A stretch of DNA of 64,000 nt from Mobilicoccus sp032056465. Lineage in GTDB: Bacteria > Actinomycetota > Actinomycetes > Actinomycetales > Dermatophilaceae. The DNA is taken from NCBI RefSeq assembly GCF_032056465.1, contig NZ_DAMBCL010000001.1. One strand, written 5' to 3'. Below the pieces are notes generated by a model. The model saw only the letters and a list, made by a program, of their open reading frames with translations. It searched no databases and had not been told where the DNA came from. The stretch's first letter is position 1, and every line of letters begins with the position of its first letter. The position numbers were made by a program, and so were the translations under genes. Below are positions 35,824 to 44,810 of the stretch, in pieces.

Positions 35824-36255
35824 TCAGGACTGCGGCTCGGCCGCGGGAGCGCGGTAGTGGGTGCCGAGGTGGGCGGCGACCTCGTCGCAGCGCACCGACC
35901 TCGGGACGGAGATCTCGTGGAGGACCAGAGCGTCGTTGACGCTCCCGGCGTCCTTGCGGACGGACGCGACTGCCGATTCCGCTGCGGCACGCGTGGCGTA
36001 CCAGCACCAGTTCGACAGGTGTCGCCGGCGGCCTTCGCCGCTCGGGGTGCACCGCGCGAGGACCCACACGGACCGGGTCGACCCCGTCACGCCCGGCGGG
36101 CGACGGTGGATGATCTCGGCGGCGCGAAGGATGGCGGCGTCGGGCTCGTTGACCTCCTCCATCACGGCGGCCTCGAGCGGATATGGCAGCCGCGACCACT
36201 CCGCGACGTATTCGTCCGCCTCCTGATCGGTGTTCAGTGACTGGACCTCGGGCAC
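35824..36255 (-). CDS. Uncharacterised 143-aa protein
   Basis: From GTG 36255, which has a GAGGAG Shine-Dalgarno 8 nt upstream and lies 4 nt after the stop of the preceding gene. Soluble, mixed alpha/beta: EADEYVAEWSRLPYPLEAAVMEEV, a TRSVWVLARCT strand, SNWCWYATRAAAESAVAS and VAAHLGTHYRAP. No family was recognised. Third gene of the GH26-like / propeller-like operon. Confidence 0.65.
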   Translation of the reverse strand: MPEVQSLNTDQEADEYVAEWSRLPYPLEAAVMEEVNEPDAAILRAAEIIHRRPPGVTGSTRSVWVLARCTPSGEGRRRHLSNWCWYATRAAAESAVASVRKDAGSVNDALVLHEISVPRSVRCDEVAAHLGTHYRAPAAEPQS

Positions 36256-36259
36256 GTGC

Positions 36260-38308
36260 TCATCTCCTCGATCGGGCAGTTGCCTGCACCTGGGCGGGAA
36301 CAATCGTGGCATGTCCGGCTGGAGCCGTGACGGCCTCCCGTCCCTCCTCCCACGGTCGCACAGGCGGCAGGGCCCACACACGGGGGCCCTCGGGTGACGG
36401 TGCTCGCACGAATCCGCTTGTCGGGGAGTCGGCTTCGACGAGCGCAGAGCGCACGGTCACGGGGGTGGGGCGCGCCCCAGGTGTGACGCGTTCGAGACCT
36501 TCGTCGACCACGCCGTAGGCGTGGTCGACGCCCACCAGAGCAGTGCGCCAGTCCCCGAGGTCCTCCACCCGTCCGGCGTCCACGTCGACGAGGCTGCGTC
36601 CGAGGATCCCCCAGGACCCCGAGGCCGATGGCGCCCACGTGGGGTGCCGGGAGGGGATGTAGGCGTCCTGGAAGGTGGCCCGAACCGCGACACCGTCGTG
36701 GTGGACGGCGAGACGAGGACGGACCGGGTCGGGATGGGCGAGGAGGATCGAGGATCCGACCATGCCGACGACCGCGGGCGCCGCCCTCGGGTGGTCACCG
36801 GGCGCACCGAGAGGCTCCCACGGGGTCGGCTCGCCCGGCACGGTCGCGGGGCCGAGGTGCCACCAGCCCGCCGGTGACGCAGCGAGGACCGTGCCGTCCT
36901 CCCGCCCCGCGAGCGCCGTCGCGCCCGTGGGGATGTCGACCTCGGCCACACCGTCGGCCGTGACGATCCCGGCCCGGGTCGTCGTGATGCGGACCATCGG
37001 GGCGGTGCCTTCGGTGACGAGCTCTGAGCGTGGCGGGATCTCGACGTCGGCGAGGACCCGGCCGTCGGCCACGGCCCACACGAGCGCGCGGCCACCGACC
37101 TGCACGGCGAACGCCCCGACCCCCTCCAGTCGGGTGAGCGCCGGTCCGGCCGTGAGGTCGCCCTCGGGGAGCGCAGCGCTCCAGAGAGGACGCCCCGAGG
37201 CGGCGTCGACGACCTGAACGGTGTGGGCGGCGGTGGCGAACGCCACGGCCGGGTCGTCGGTGACGGGCGTGCTGTCTGCCGTGTCGCGGCCTGCCCCCTC
37301 GCGACCGGTGACGGCGACCCTCGTGGCCGGATCGAGGGGAGGGCTGGCCCACGTGGCGTGAGCGGCCCACCCGTCCGGCGGCGCCTGCGGGAACGGCAGT
37401 CCCGTGACGACCGGCTCGACCGTCGTCGCGCGTCCTCGGCCGAACAGCGTCGCGGCGCCGATCGTGCCGAGGCCGAGGACCGTGCACAGCGCGACCGGGA
37501 GGATCCACCCCCCGCGGCGCCGGGCGAAGCGTCGCGCTCGCGGTGCCGGGGTGTCGTCGAGGTCGGTGTCGTCGAGGTCGGTGTCGTCGAGGTCGGTGGC
37601 GGCAGTCAGGGGCCCGGCGGCGTCGTCGACCGTCGCCCCGGAGACGGCCGTGGGGTGAGGCGCGGGCCCGGCCACGGACTCGCATCGCGGCCCGACCTCC
37701 GACCGGCGCCCACGTGTGGGGGTCGGTGCCCGCTCGGGTTGCGGCCAGGGGTCATCCCGTTCGGCCCAGTCCCATTCGTCGGTCGCGTCCCGTCGATGGG
37801 CGAGGGCGCGGAGGGAGGTCGCGATCGGGGGCGGCGGCATCCCCGGACCGGGAGGGACGTCGGCGGACGGCCCTGTCCCCGCCGCCGCGGTGTCGTCGGC
37901 GCTCTCACCGGGGACGCCCCCCTCGCCGGCCACGGTCGATGCGGCTGTGCCGGTGGCGGCTGTGCCGGTGGCGGAGTCGTGCGTGACTCCCGGAGCGCCG
38001 GAGCAGCTCGCCTCGCCGTCGGCCCCTCGCGCGCGACCCGGGTTCGCCGCGCCACCCGCCGCTCCGCGCGGGGCGCGGCTCTGCCCGAGGACCCGGAGTC
38101 GGCCGCCCGGCCACGCCTCGACGTGGAGGACGACGCCGCTGGGAGTGTGGATGTCGACTGCGCGAGGATCGACGAGGTCGGTGAGCACGGTGCGCAGCGC
38201 CGCCTCGCGGGCGGACTCGCCCTCGGCCCGGGCGACCGGCACGTCGTCGACGGAGGCCGTCTCGCCGTCGTCGGTCTCCTCGATGCGGACGAGGACGGGA
38301 CGTCGCAT
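36260..38308 (-). CDS. Single-span membrane protein with extracytoplasmic PQQ/beta-propeller-like domain
   Basis: 682 aa. Residues 1-70 look folded (LVRIEETDDGETASVDDVPVA), 80-265 are disordered and include DLDDT repeats, a membrane helix GWILPVALCTVLGLGTIGA lies at ~268-292, and the rest is repetitive beta sequence with VQVVDAASGRPLWSAALPEG, GGRALVWAVADGRVLADVEIP and GREDGTVLAASPAGWWHLGP, as in PQQ-type eight-bladed propellers. Starts 1 nt after the stop of the upstream GH26-like gene, so the two are coupled. Function unknown; possibly a surface assembly or binding protein. Confidence 0.7.
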   Translation of the reverse strand: MRRPVLVRIEETDDGETASVDDVPVARAEGESAREAALRTVLTDLVDPRAVDIHTPSGVVLHVEAWPGGRLRVLGQSRAPRGAAGGAANPGRARGADGEASCSGAPGVTHDSATGTAATGTAASTVAGEGGVPGESADDTAAAGTGPSADVPPGPGMPPPPIATSLRALAHRRDATDEWDWAERDDPWPQPERAPTPTRGRRSEVGPRCESVAGPAPHPTAVSGATVDDAAGPLTAATDLDDTDLDDTDLDDTPAPRARRFARRRGGWILPVALCTVLGLGTIGAATLFGRGRATTVEPVVTGLPFPQAPPDGWAAHATWASPPLDPATRVAVTGREGAGRDTADSTPVTDDPAVAFATAAHTVQVVDAASGRPLWSAALPEGDLTAGPALTRLEGVGAFAVQVGGRALVWAVADGRVLADVEIPPRSELVTEGTAPMVRITTTRAGIVTADGVAEVDIPTGATALAGREDGTVLAASPAGWWHLGPATVPGEPTPWEPLGAPGDHPRAAPAVVGMVGSSILLAHPDPVRPRLAVHHDGVAVRATFQDAYIPSRHPTWAPSASGSWGILGRSLVDVDAGRVEDLGDWRTALVGVDHAYGVVDEGLERVTPGARPTPVTVRSALVEADSPTSGFVRAPSPEGPRVWALPPVRPWEEGREAVTAPAGHATIVPAQVQATARSRR
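37551..37595 (-). repeat. 15-nt tandem repeat, 3 perfect copies, in-frame
   Basis: Plus-strand unit GTGTCGTCGAGGTCG three times; encodes the DLDDT pentad repeats just before the membrane helix of the propeller-like protein. Confidence 0.9.
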
Positions 38309-38309
38309 C

Positions 38310-41300
38310 TCAGAACAGCGCGCGGTAGGCCTCGGCCATGGCCGGGGGCACATCCGCCGGTTCGGTGTAGGCCTCGTAGGCGAGGGCGTCCTTCGCCGCG
38401 ACGCGGGCGACCCAGTCGTGGACGTTGCGGATGTAGGCGGCGTTGACGGCGCGGTCGGGCGTCGCGCCCGGGTGGACGCCCCACCGCGCCACGGCGACGC
38501 GCCGACCGCGATCGTCGGCGAACGCCGCCCAGTAGTTGAGTCCGTACGCGCCGTTGACCTGTTCGGCCCACGGACGCCCGTCCGCCGTCGCATCGACGCC
38601 GACGATGTCGACGAGGTCGTGCTCCGGCCAGGCCGCGAGAACGGACTCCCCGGGCATCCCCGGCTGGGAGCCGAGCGCAGGCGTCCACTGGAAGACGACG
38701 TTCGGTGCGGTCGCCTTCACCGTGCGGGCGACCTCCGACCAGCACTGCGCGTACGTCCTCGGGTCTCCGCTCCACGGTGTGCCCTCGCGGTTCATCCCGG
38801 TGCCGAGGTCGACGATCGGAGCGTTCGGCAGCGAGCGCAGCACCGCCGCGAACTCCCGCCAACGGGTGCGGTACTCACCCGAGGCGCAGTCCTGCAACGA
38901 GGCGCCGGCAGTCGGCAGCAGCGGCGTCGTGAGCACGAGGCGCGCCTTGCCGCTCCGGACCGGGGTCAGCGCGCTCGCCGCGGTGAGGCTGCGCCACGAG
39001 GTGCCGTCCAGCGGCACGACGAGGACGTCCGCGGGTCGATGGCGCTCGGCGTCGAGGTCGTCGCCGTTCCCGTCGCGGACGATTCCGCTCGGCCAGTCGA
39101 CGGCCGGCCGCGTCGAGCGCGGTGAGGGGACGACGGCGGACGGCGTCGGCGCGGTCCGGCCGTCGGTGCCGGCCGAGGGGACCGAGGTGTAGTCCCGCGG
39201 AGGCAACGGCCCCGGGACGAGGCGTGAGACCTCGTCCTCCTCGTCCTGCGCCCGGGGCGTCGGGGTCGTGAGTCCGGGCACGCGGGGTGCCGGGATCATG
39301 TGCAGCGGACCGGCAGTCGGTGTGGGCGCGGCCGTGTTCGCGGGCGGGGTCGGGGTCGACGGCGTCTGGGGCGCGTCCCGCGTCTCGGTGGCGTCCGGTG
39401 TCCCCGACGTCTGCCTCGAGGTCGGCGGCGTCGCCCGTGGCTGCGGCGCCCGGGTGGGCGGTGTCGAGTTGGGCTTCGGATCCTGGGGGGTACGGGCCGG
39501 TGTCGCCGTGGCCGTCGGTTCGTCCTCGGTGCCCCCGCGGAGCCGGCCTGTCTCGTTCTCCATCCGGGTGGATCTGTCCCGCAGGGTCGTCGGGCCTGCG
39601 GTGGAGCCGCCCGACGTCGCCCCTCGGCGGGTGTGGTCGTCTCCCTCGGCCGACTCGCCGCGTCCGGGGCGCGGGGTGGTACTCCGGGGCGAGGTGCCGG
39701 ACGGGACACCGCGGCGGGACGAGGCGGTGCGGCGGGACGCGGCGGTCTCGTCATCGGACCGGCGGGAGGACTCCCGATCCGTCGGCGGGAGTCCGAGGAC
39801 GGCGCGGATCTCGTCCCCCAGGTCGTCGACCCCGCGATCCCGCTGGGCCCTCTCGCGCTCCCTCCCGCGTCTGTCGGCCGTCGCGTCGTCGGTGTTCGCG
39901 TGGTCGGTGTTCGCGTCGTCGGCCTCGCCGCGGTCCGCCTCCGCCCGGTCGGTCCTCTCCGCTCTCGTCGGCGTCGAGTTCCTCGACCTCCGGGCGTCCG
40001 GGGTCGGGTCCGAGGGTGACCCGCGGTCGCCCCGATCCGACCGGTCCGGGCGCGGCGGTTCCTCCTGCCGGTTCGTGCCGGCGGCACCCGGTGTCCACGC
40101 CGGCTCCGGTGCTGTCGTCCGGCCGTCGCCGGGAGTCGCGCGCACCCTCATCGGCGTCGCGCCACGGGTCGAGGTCGGGGCCAGCGGGTTCTCGAGCGCC
40201 GGTGAGTCGCCCGAGGTCGTGTCGACAACGCCGTCGACGAGCTCTGGGGCGTGTGCCTCAGCGACCGCGACGATCGAGGGGACGGTGCCGGGCGCGACGG
40301 TGTGACGGTACGCCTCGGCCGTGTGCGGCGGTGTCTCGAGAGGGGTGCCTGCGGACGGCGTGCCCGCGGACGACGCGGTCTGCCCGAGCGGAGGAGTCGA
40401 TCCCGCGGCCAACGGCATCGACCCGCCGCTCGAAGCGCGGTCGGCGGTCGACGAGTCGAGGTCCGACGGCGCGGCCGCCTCGGGCGGTGAGGCCGCCTGC
40501 GCCGGTGAACTCGACTCGGCCGGAAGCGTCGGCGACGACGACACCTGCGGCGCCCCGGCGACGGCGCCCCCGCCTGGCGTCGCGTCGACCGCCGTCGGCC
40601 GAGGGTCCGTGGGTGCGGCGCGGACGGTGTCGGGCGCTGCATCGTCGAGTCGCGGCGTCGCTCCCGGGGACGTGTCCGGTGCCGCGGTCGGCGTCGGCGC
40701 GGTCGGCGTCGGCGTTGCCGGTGCCGACGTGGGGTTCGCCGTGGTCGGCCGGGGGGTGGTCGCCGCCTCGGACGTCGCCGCTTCGGACGTCGCCGCCTCG
40801 GGCGTTGCGCCCTCAGGTGTCGCCTCCTCGGGCACCGCCGACTCGGGAGCCGACTGCCGGGGGGTGTCCGACGGCTCGTCATCGACGCCGTCGCCCGCCG
40901 AGGGTGCGGACCCCCCGCGCGGGTCCTCCTGCGGGGAATCGTGCCCCGCTTCACGGCCCGTGTCATGGCCCGTGTCACGGCTGGTGTCATCGCCCGACGG
41001 AGACGCCGGCTCGGCATTCGATCCGGTGTCCACGGAGTCCGGAGGCGCGGATTCCGCGCTCTCCGATGACGACGCCTCGTGCGGGGGGTGCGACGGTGCG
41101 GGCTCCGGGGTGGAGGATGTCGGCCCGTCCTGCCCCGACTCGGACGGGACGGACGAGGAGGGCCCGGCGTGGTCCGGCTCGCCCCGGGAGGCCTGCCCGT
41201 CGGTGCCGGGGACGTCGTCGGGTGCGGGGGTGCTCACGTTCTCCGGTGCCGGCTCGCCGGGCTCCTCCGCGTGGGCGGCGTACGACGTGACGACGCCCGC

Positions 41301-41387
41301 GGCGAGGACCGCGATCGACGTCCCGACGGCGCGCGCGGCGAGGACGCCGAGACGACGCCCGGACGGAGGTGAGAGGGGGCGGGTCAC
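38310..41387 (-). CDS. Large secreted protein with ~730-residue disordered region and catalytically degenerate GH26-like domain
   Basis: 1025 aa from GTG 41387 (GGAGGA 6 nt upstream). Signal peptide at residues ~10-40 (LGVLAARAVGTSIAVLAAGVV, cleavage near AHA). Residues ~45-770 are Pro/Thr/Ser/Asp/Arg-rich low complexity. Residues 784-1025 align with the two GH26-like proteins at 45.9 and 55.8 kb: DLVDIVGVDAT equals DDVVDIIGIDAY. At the acid/base position it reads DLGTGMN instead of RPGWEMN (Gly864), and at the nucleophile VARWGV instead of VPEWGV (Arg968). Both catalytic glutamates are therefore missing. Probably a binding or structural protein. First gene of a coupled operon. Confidence 0.78.
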   Translation of the reverse strand: MTRPLSPPSGRRLGVLAARAVGTSIAVLAAGVVTSYAAHAEEPGEPAPENVSTPAPDDVPGTDGQASRGEPDHAGPSSSVPSESGQDGPTSSTPEPAPSHPPHEASSSESAESAPPDSVDTGSNAEPASPSGDDTSRDTGHDTGREAGHDSPQEDPRGGSAPSAGDGVDDEPSDTPRQSAPESAVPEEATPEGATPEAATSEAATSEAATTPRPTTANPTSAPATPTPTAPTPTAAPDTSPGATPRLDDAAPDTVRAAPTDPRPTAVDATPGGGAVAGAPQVSSSPTLPAESSSPAQAASPPEAAAPSDLDSSTADRASSGGSMPLAAGSTPPLGQTASSAGTPSAGTPLETPPHTAEAYRHTVAPGTVPSIVAVAEAHAPELVDGVVDTTSGDSPALENPLAPTSTRGATPMRVRATPGDGRTTAPEPAWTPGAAGTNRQEEPPRPDRSDRGDRGSPSDPTPDARRSRNSTPTRAERTDRAEADRGEADDANTDHANTDDATADRRGRERERAQRDRGVDDLGDEIRAVLGLPPTDRESSRRSDDETAASRRTASSRRGVPSGTSPRSTTPRPGRGESAEGDDHTRRGATSGGSTAGPTTLRDRSTRMENETGRLRGGTEDEPTATATPARTPQDPKPNSTPPTRAPQPRATPPTSRQTSGTPDATETRDAPQTPSTPTPPANTAAPTPTAGPLHMIPAPRVPGLTTPTPRAQDEEDEVSRLVPGPLPPRDYTSVPSAGTDGRTAPTPSAVVPSPRSTRPAVDWPSGIVRDGNGDDLDAERHRPADVLVVPLDGTSWRSLTAASALTPVRSGKARLVLTTPLLPTAGASLQDCASGEYRTRWREFAAVLRSLPNAPIVDLGTGMNREGTPWSGDPRTYAQCWSEVARTVKATAPNVVFQWTPALGSQPGMPGESVLAAWPEHDLVDIVGVDATADGRPWAEQVNGAYGLNYWAAFADDRGRRVAVARWGVHPGATPDRAVNAAYIRNVHDWVARVAAKDALAYEAYTEPADVPPAMAEAYRALF

Positions 41388-41609
41388 GAGGCTCCTCCGA
41401 TGGCCGGGAAGGGCGGACGTCGCGACCGTACGGCGGTGTTCGGACGATGTGGGAGGCCACAGGTCGCCCGAAAAGGAGGAAACGGACGCAAAGGTGTGAT
41501 GAGCCAACGCATGTCACGATGTGAGATCCGCCGGTGGCGGCGCGGCGTCCCCGCCTCGCCACGGCGCGACGCGTCTCGAACGCCCTGGTGTCCGAGGGTC
41601 GCTCGGGTC

Positions 41610-42368
41610 TCAGAGGTAGTGCCGGAATCGGATGCGAACGGCCTCGCGCGTGGGGTGGTGGTCGCCGTTCTTCACGCGGATCGCGTCGGCGATCTGCTGA
41701 TAGGAGAGCCCGCGTCGATGGGCGTCGCGGACCCCCTCCTTGAGGCGGAGGTCGTTGCCGGTCCGCCGGGCGTGCTCGTCCAGCTCGCTGAGCCGACGTT
41801 GGATCTGTCGCACCATGGGCTCGGAGACGTGCCGAGCCTCCCGTTGCTGCAGCCAACGGTCGATCTGCGTGGCATCCCAGAGGGTCCGCCGCCCCCACTT
41901 GCGGTCGGTCGGCGCCGGCATCTGGTCGCGGCTGGCCATGCCCCGGATGGTCGAGGCGGGGATCGAGGCCTTGCCGGTGATGCGGGCCAGCTCCTCCGCG
42001 ATCATCTCCGCGGTGACGTACCCCGGCGGGGGACCGGTGGTCGCGTTCGTGGACGCCTCGCGCGTTCCGCTCTTCCCCGGCCGGCGGGAGGGCTCCCGTG
42101 GCGCCTCGGGGGTCGGAGTCGTCCACGGCGGGGAGGGGGTGGGGTCGCCGTCCGGGACCGCGGGATCGGTCGCCCGGAGGCGCGCGGCGGCGCTGCGGGC
42201 GGCGGTGGAGCGCACGGTCGCGGTCGTCGTCGCTCCGGGCCGCTCGGGGCAAGTGGCGCTCGGTGTCGTGGGCGCGCTCGGTGTCGTGGGTGCCTCGGGA
42301 GCAACGGTCATGGGGGCGGACGCCATCGACGGTGTCGGGGTGGGCAGCGCCCACTCGTGCGTCGCCAT
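41610..42368 (-). CDS. Putative DNA-binding protein with two helix-turn-helix-like segments
   Basis: 252 aa. The first ~110 residues are Pro/Thr/Ala-rich. Then VTAEMIAEELARITGKASIPASTIRGMASRDQ and WGRRTLWDATQIDRWLQQRE resemble an excisionase/HTH_17-type fold, and the C-terminus GLSYQQIADAIRVKNGDHHPTREAVRIRFRHYL looks like a second HTH. Possible transcription factor or replication/partition protein. Divergent from the WhiB-like gene; candidate binding sites lie in the gap between them. Confidence 0.65.
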   Translation of the reverse strand: MATHEWALPTPTPSMASAPMTVAPEAPTTPSAPTTPSATCPERPGATTTATVRSTAARSAAARLRATDPAVPDGDPTPSPPWTTPTPEAPREPSRRPGKSGTREASTNATTGPPPGYVTAEMIAEELARITGKASIPASTIRGMASRDQMPAPTDRKWGRRTLWDATQIDRWLQQREARHVSEPMVRQIQRRLSELDEHARRTGNDLRLKEGVRDAHRRGLSYQQIADAIRVKNGDHHPTREAVRIRFRHYL

Positions 42369-42910
42369 GCCCACCTCACTTCGCCGTCTCGACGTCGCGG
42401 GCCAGCCTAGCGACCCGTGGGCCCACGCCCGCACGGCATGGGTCCGTCCCCGCCCCGGCCCCGCGTCGCCGTGAACGCGGATCGCTAGGTCGACGTGGCG
42501 GCGTGCTGCGGTGGTGGGCGCCGGCAGGGGCGCGGAACGAGGAGGGGGCGGCGACGGGTGGCGACGGGGGCGCGAGTCGTCCGCCGCGACCCTCCGGCCA
42601 TGCGACGACGGTCCCGTCGGCAGGTCGTCGGGACCTCGGCGGAGGGGCCGTCCGGCAAGATGAACAATGAGTGAACGAGAAGTGAACGGAGGGGGCGACT
42701 CATCGGTAACCACGAGATGGGAGTCACGTCAACCAACGCCCTGGCCACGCGAATTGGGGTTGCCCTGAATGTGGCGACGCCCTGTCCCGAAGATGGACGG
42801 TTGTTCAAGGATCAACCATTTCTGCAGGTGAAGCGAGGGTTTGGCTTGACGGAGGCAGCGCAGCGTGAACAGACTCCCCACGTTGTTCGTGAAGTCTCGA
42901 AAGGATCGTC
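42369..42910. other. Divergent regulatory gap, relatively AT-rich on its right side
   Basis: 542 nt between the HTH gene (minus) and the WhiB-like gene (plus). 42650-42910 is less GC-rich than its surroundings. It holds three helix-phased TGAAC boxes and a weak WhiB-gene promoter candidate (TTGACG 42846-42851 with CAGACT 42870-42875). Two short open frames here look like chance. Confidence 0.5.
42661..42687 (+). promoter_or_regulatory. Three TGAAC boxes spaced exactly 11 bp
   Basis: TGAAC at 42661, 42672 and 42683, the last two within GTGAACG. One box per helical turn suggests a cooperative protein-binding site. The neighbouring HTH protein or the WhiB-like protein is the obvious candidate ligand. 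Inference only. Confidence 0.4.
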
Positions 42911-43399
42911 GTGACCGTCACGCCCTCGCGACCGCTCGGTCGCCTGTCCCTCCTCGGGACAGATCGTTCCGCCGACTCCGACGCGCCCGTCGCCTCTTTC
43001 GTCGGGGAGGCGGCGTGCGCCTCCGCCCGAGCCCTCGGCATCCCACCGTCGACGTGGACGCCGGAGGTCGAGGCCGAGTCCGTCCCCGTCACGCTCATGA
43101 GGATCTGCGAGACGTGCCCGGTCTGGGCCGTGTGCCTCCGCGAGGCCGTCCGGCTCAACGACGTGGGCTATCGCGCCTCGACGACGACGAGCCAGCGGCG
43201 CCGCATGTTCCCCGAGTTCGCCGTCGACCCGACGATCGACCGCAGTCCGTGCCTGACCCTCGACGTCGACGGCGATCGTCGACCCCGCCACCCCCGCGGC
43301 GAGGGGAGTCTCTCCCGGTACCGCCGCGGCTGCCGGTGCGACGAGTGCCGTGGTCACAACGCCGCCGCCCGCCGCAAGGAGCGCGCTCGGGCGTCCTGA
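42911..43399 (+). CDS. Divergent WhiB-like protein with C-terminal Cys-rich extension
   Basis: 162 aa. The four Cys of a WhiB 4Fe-4S cluster are visible: C36, then C66-x2-C69-x5-C75 (RICETCPVWAVCLREAV). The following G[VI]WGG turn is replaced by VGYRASTTTSQRRRM, though the basic stretch remains. A tail with RYRRGCRCDECRGHNAA matches the GCRCxxC motif of small actinobacterial and phage proteins. WhiB proteins are cluster-dependent transcription factors that partner with the principal sigma factor. The ParA-like gene follows 54 nt later. Confidence 0.78.
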   Translation: MTVTPSRPLGRLSLLGTDRSADSDAPVASFVGEAACASARALGIPPSTWTPEVEAESVPVTLMRICETCPVWAVCLREAVRLNDVGYRASTTTSQRRRMFPEFAVDPTIDRSPCLTLDVDGDRRPRHPRGEGSLSRYRRGCRCDECRGHNAAARRKERARAS

Positions 43400-43453
43400 G
43401 CCCCGCCACCACGACCGCGCGCGACCCGCGGTCGCCCAGCCGAGGAGAGCACC

Positions 43454-44674
43454 GTGACGTCGTCACCACACACCACGGGCAAGCCCGTCAACCCCCGCCC
43501 CGAACCCGACGTCGTCCGGTACACGACCGGGGAACGGCCCTGGCGGCGCGAGAACACGGCCCCCGCGGCGACGCCGGTCCCGGCGGACCCCACGACGGAG
43601 ACCTCCGGGGAGGCGACGCCCGACCCGGCGTCGGTCGCCTCGACTCCCGCCGTCCCCGCAGATCCCGCGCTCGGGGCCCCGACCAAGGCGGACCTGACGG
43701 CGAGGCCGACGCCGCCTCCCTACCTCGTGGGCGAGCCTCCGGTGCGTCGAGCGGCGACGCCCCCGGTCGGATCGCCGATGGTGCGCCCGCCGACGCCGCG
43801 GCCCCGCTCGGGGTGGCAGTCCCTCGCGTTCCGGATGACCGGGGGCCGGTGGAATCCCGGCCCCGGAGAGCGGGAGCGGCGCGAACGTGAGCGCGAGGCG
43901 CAGATCGCCACCCAGTTGCGGGGCAAGCACGTCACGGCGTTCTTCTGTCTCAAGGGCGGCATCAGCAAGACCTCGACGACCGCCGCCACGTCGATCGCGC
44001 TCGCCGACCTGCGCCCCGACCCCGTCTTCGCGATCGACGCCAACCCCGACGCCGGCGACCTCGCGGAGCGCCTCGTCGGCGACAAGCTGTCCGGCATCGC
44101 CGCTCTCGCTCGTGACATCGACTCCATCGACAGCCTCGAGGCACTCGGCCGCTACACCGCGACGCGCGGTCGCCTCACCGTGCTGCCGGGGGAGCCCAAT
44201 CCGACCCTCGGCGACTCGCTGTGCGCCGCGGACTTCGACGCCGTCCTCCAGGTCGTCCAGCGCTACTACTCGTTCGTCCAGGTCGACTGCGGGACAGGCG
44301 TCACCCACCCCCTCATGGAGGGCGTGCTGCGGTACACCGACACCGTCGTCATCCCCGCCGCCTGGTCGGTGACCGGCGCCAAACGTGCCGCCGAGACCAT
44401 CGAATGGTTGCGGGGCAACGGATTCACGCACCTCGCCGAGACGTGCATCGTCGTGCTCACGGCCAAGGACATCGTCTCCGGCGCCGTCGACAAGGACGCC
44501 GTGCTCGACTACCTCTCCCGTGCGGGGGACGTCGTCGTCGTCCCCGCCGACCCGCACGTCGCCGACGGCGCGCTCCTCGACTGGGAGAGCCTCCAGTCCG
44601 CCACGCGAGAGGCGTACCTCGACATCGCCGCCGCCATCACCCGCCGCTTCGACTCCCGGCGCAAGGACGCGTGA
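43454..44674 (+). CDS. MinD/ParA-like ATPase, EspI-like
   Basis: 406 aa. Residues 1-135 are Pro/Ala-rich and disordered; residues 136-150 are a highly charged RERREREREAQ helix. The ATPase begins at ~160 with a deviant Walker A LKGGISKTSTT (K167-T173), then AIDANPDAGDLAERL, QVDCGTGVTHPLMEGVL, a SVTGAKRAAETIEWLRGNGF segment and VVVVPADPHVADGALLDWESL. The arrangement is that of EspI/MinD-like proteins of type VII secretion loci. No ESX core gene is nearby. GTG with a GAGGAGAG Shine-Dalgarno. Confidence 0.82.
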   Translation: MTSSPHTTGKPVNPRPEPDVVRYTTGERPWRRENTAPAATPVPADPTTETSGEATPDPASVASTPAVPADPALGAPTKADLTARPTPPPYLVGEPPVRRAATPPVGSPMVRPPTPRPRSGWQSLAFRMTGGRWNPGPGERERREREREAQIATQLRGKHVTAFFCLKGGISKTSTTAATSIALADLRPDPVFAIDANPDAGDLAERLVGDKLSGIAALARDIDSIDSLEALGRYTATRGRLTVLPGEPNPTLGDSLCAADFDAVLQVVQRYYSFVQVDCGTGVTHPLMEGVLRYTDTVVIPAAWSVTGAKRAAETIEWLRGNGFTHLAETCIVVLTAKDIVSGAVDKDAVLDYLSRAGDVVVVPADPHVADGALLDWESLQSATREAYLDIAAAITRRFDSRRKDA

Positions 44675-44810
44675 GCCTCGACTCCCGCGTCACCTCCGCG
44701 GCCGGGCCCTCCGGCCGCCACCTCGCCGCCTCCCGCGTCGATCCCCGACCGCGTCGACCTCACCGCGACCCGTCCGAGGGGCGATCCCCAGACGGAGGCC
44801 CTCACTGACG

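Noticed and set aside
36260..38593. Longer start for the propeller-like protein (about 95 extra residues)
   Set aside because: The extension is antisense-type Arg/Thr filler overlapping the GH26-like domain in another frame; ATG 38308 sits 1 nt after the upstream stop.
38310..41507. ATG 41507 as start of the large secreted protein
   Set aside because: GTG 41387 has a GGAGGA Shine-Dalgarno at good spacing and places the signal peptide at the N-terminus; the extra 40 residues would precede it.
42485..42808. 107-aa minus-strand frame in the HTH/WhiB gap
   Set aside because: Arg/Pro/Ser filler composition, no start context, and it overlaps candidate regulatory boxes.
42717..42914. 65-aa plus-strand frame just before the WhiB-like gene
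   Set aside because: No Shine-Dalgarno or -10 at the right distance, no recognisable fold, and it would overlap the WhiB start.
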